Source: Chitinophaga horti (GTDB lineage: Bacteria; Bacteroidota; Bacteroidia; Chitinophagales; Chitinophagaceae). From it: 64,000 bases of DNA. Below are positions 63,291 through 64,000 of the stretch, one piece after another; the first letter of the stretch is position 1; each line of letters begins with the position of its first letter. The DNA is taken from the NCBI RefSeq assembly GCF_022867795.2, contig NZ_CP107006.1, forward strand, positions 1,488,001-1,552,000, in the 5' to 3' direction. Made by a program: the position numbers and the translations under genes. The notes below the pieces were generated by a model. It ran no database searches and was not told the origin of the DNA. It saw nothing but the letters and a program-made list of their open reading frames with translations.

Positions 63291-64000
63291 ATGCCCTTGA
63301 AATTTACCAGCATCGTGATGCTATGTTGTGGTTTGTTCACCTTGCAAGCCACTGCCCAGGATAAACTGGACGTTACGTTCGGAAAAGTTGTTCCCGAAGA
63401 CTTTAATAAGACTTTTACCGCAGATCCGGATGCGCCGGCTGTTGTGCTGTTCGATATTGGCAGTACCACTTTCGAAACGGATGGTGGCTGGTTTCAGCTG
63501 ATATTTAAACGCCATCGCCGCGTGAAGATCGTGAACAAGAACGGCTATGATGCGGCCAGTGAAGCTATTCCCGTATACGTCGACGGCATGGACGAAGAAC
63601 GCCTGTCTAACCTGAAAGGCGCTACGTACAACCTCGAGAACGGCAAGGTGGTAGCGACGGAACTGGAAAGTAAATCCGTGTTCAAGGACAAATACGATAA
63701 GAAACGTGCGTTGAAGAAGTTTACCATGCCGAATGTAAAAGAAGGCTCTATCGTAGAATACTCGTACACCATCACTTCCGACTTCCTGTTTAACCTGCAG
63801 CCCTGGGAGTTCCAATCGACGGATTACCCGATTTTGTGGAGCGAATACAAAGTGGGCATTCCTTCGTGGATAGATTACATCATGTTGCGCAAAGGATATG
63901 TAAAAGAACACATTCCTGATAAGCCCGAAACAAAGAGCCGCACGTACTCCTTCCGTTTCGAAGGTGGAGGCCACGCCGCTACGCAGACCTATAGTGACGT
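63291..64000 (+). CDS. DUF3857 domain protein, 3' truncated by the window
   Basis: The frame is open from the ATG at 63291 to the window end, so only the first 236 residues are seen. A signal peptide (MPLKFTSIVMLCCGLFTLQATAQ) precedes the DUF3857 N-terminal region (VVLFDIGSTTFETDGGWFQLIFKRHRRVKIVNKNGYDAASEAIPVY and MPNVKEGSIVEYSYTITSDF). In this phylum such proteins usually continue into a transglutaminase-like domain, which would lie outside the window. Confidence 0.85.
   Translation, partial: MPLKFTSIVMLCCGLFTLQATAQDKLDVTFGKVVPEDFNKTFTADPDAPAVVLFDIGSTTFETDGGWFQLIFKRHRRVKIVNKNGYDAASEAIPVYVDGMDEERLSNLKGATYNLENGKVVATELESKSVFKDKYDKKRALKKFTMPNVKEGSIVEYSYTITSDFLFNLQPWEFQSTDYPILWSEYKVGIPSWIDYIMLRKGYVKEHIPDKPETKSRTYSFRFEGGGHAATQTYSD

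Overview
The window comes from a Bacteroidota chromosome, most likely Chitinophagaceae (Chitinophaga-like). Supporting markers are a SusC/SusD pair with an ECF sigma factor and FecR anti-sigma factor, a type IX secretion (T9SS) sorting tail on a metalloprotease, futalosine-pathway menaquinone synthesis (MqnE), bacillithiol synthesis (BshC), a BlaI/M56 pair and many DUF1080, Gfo/Idh and PVC-type CxxCH enzymes. No rRNA, tRNA, IS element, prophage or CRISPR array was seen. Base composition is around 50-55% GC except for an AT-rich stretch from about 51 to 54.3 kb.

Layout. 0-12.8 kb: small enzymes and housekeeping genes (SRPBCC, NTF2-like, DUF1801, DUF1080, ferritin, glutamate racemase, DUF763, a large FAD/Fe-S oxidoreductase, DUF72, KilA-N). 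13.1-20.6 kb: an alpha-glucan/mannoside island. glgA, glgC and a GH130 phosphorylase run rightward as an operon and meet two leftward GT4 glycosyltransferases, one fused to a helical toroid domain. 20.8-31.6 kb: BshC, a FUSC transporter, SMC, a CxxCH dehydrogenase and a proline-rich periplasmic protein. 31.7-43.2 kb: DUF192, Gfo/Idh, an M43 protease overlapping mqnE, a CNT nucleoside transporter, thioredoxin and DnaE. 43.9-53.6 kb: a PfpI protein and a Sus-type locus in the unusual order FecR, 1.1-kb repeat array, sigma factor, SusC, SusD. 54.2-64 kb: DEAD-box helicase, zinc-ribbon membrane protein, M56/BlaI, S9 peptidase, ADP-ribosylglycohydrolase, Dabb protein and a DUF3857 protein that runs off the end.

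Structure outside genes. A roughly 53-bp tandem array sits between fecR and the sigma gene. An 80-bp tetramer array overlaps the end of the M56 gene. Three short arrays with unrelated sequence share an exact 11-bp period. There is a three-copy dispersed 23-bp element and there are interspersed palindromic elements.

Four genes (susD, the helicase tail, the zinc-ribbon gene and the S9 peptidase) each carry an apparent one-base deletion, three of them inside homopolymers. Restoring the base gives a sensible protein each time. Assembly error is the simplest explanation, so those proteins should be read as probably intact until checked.
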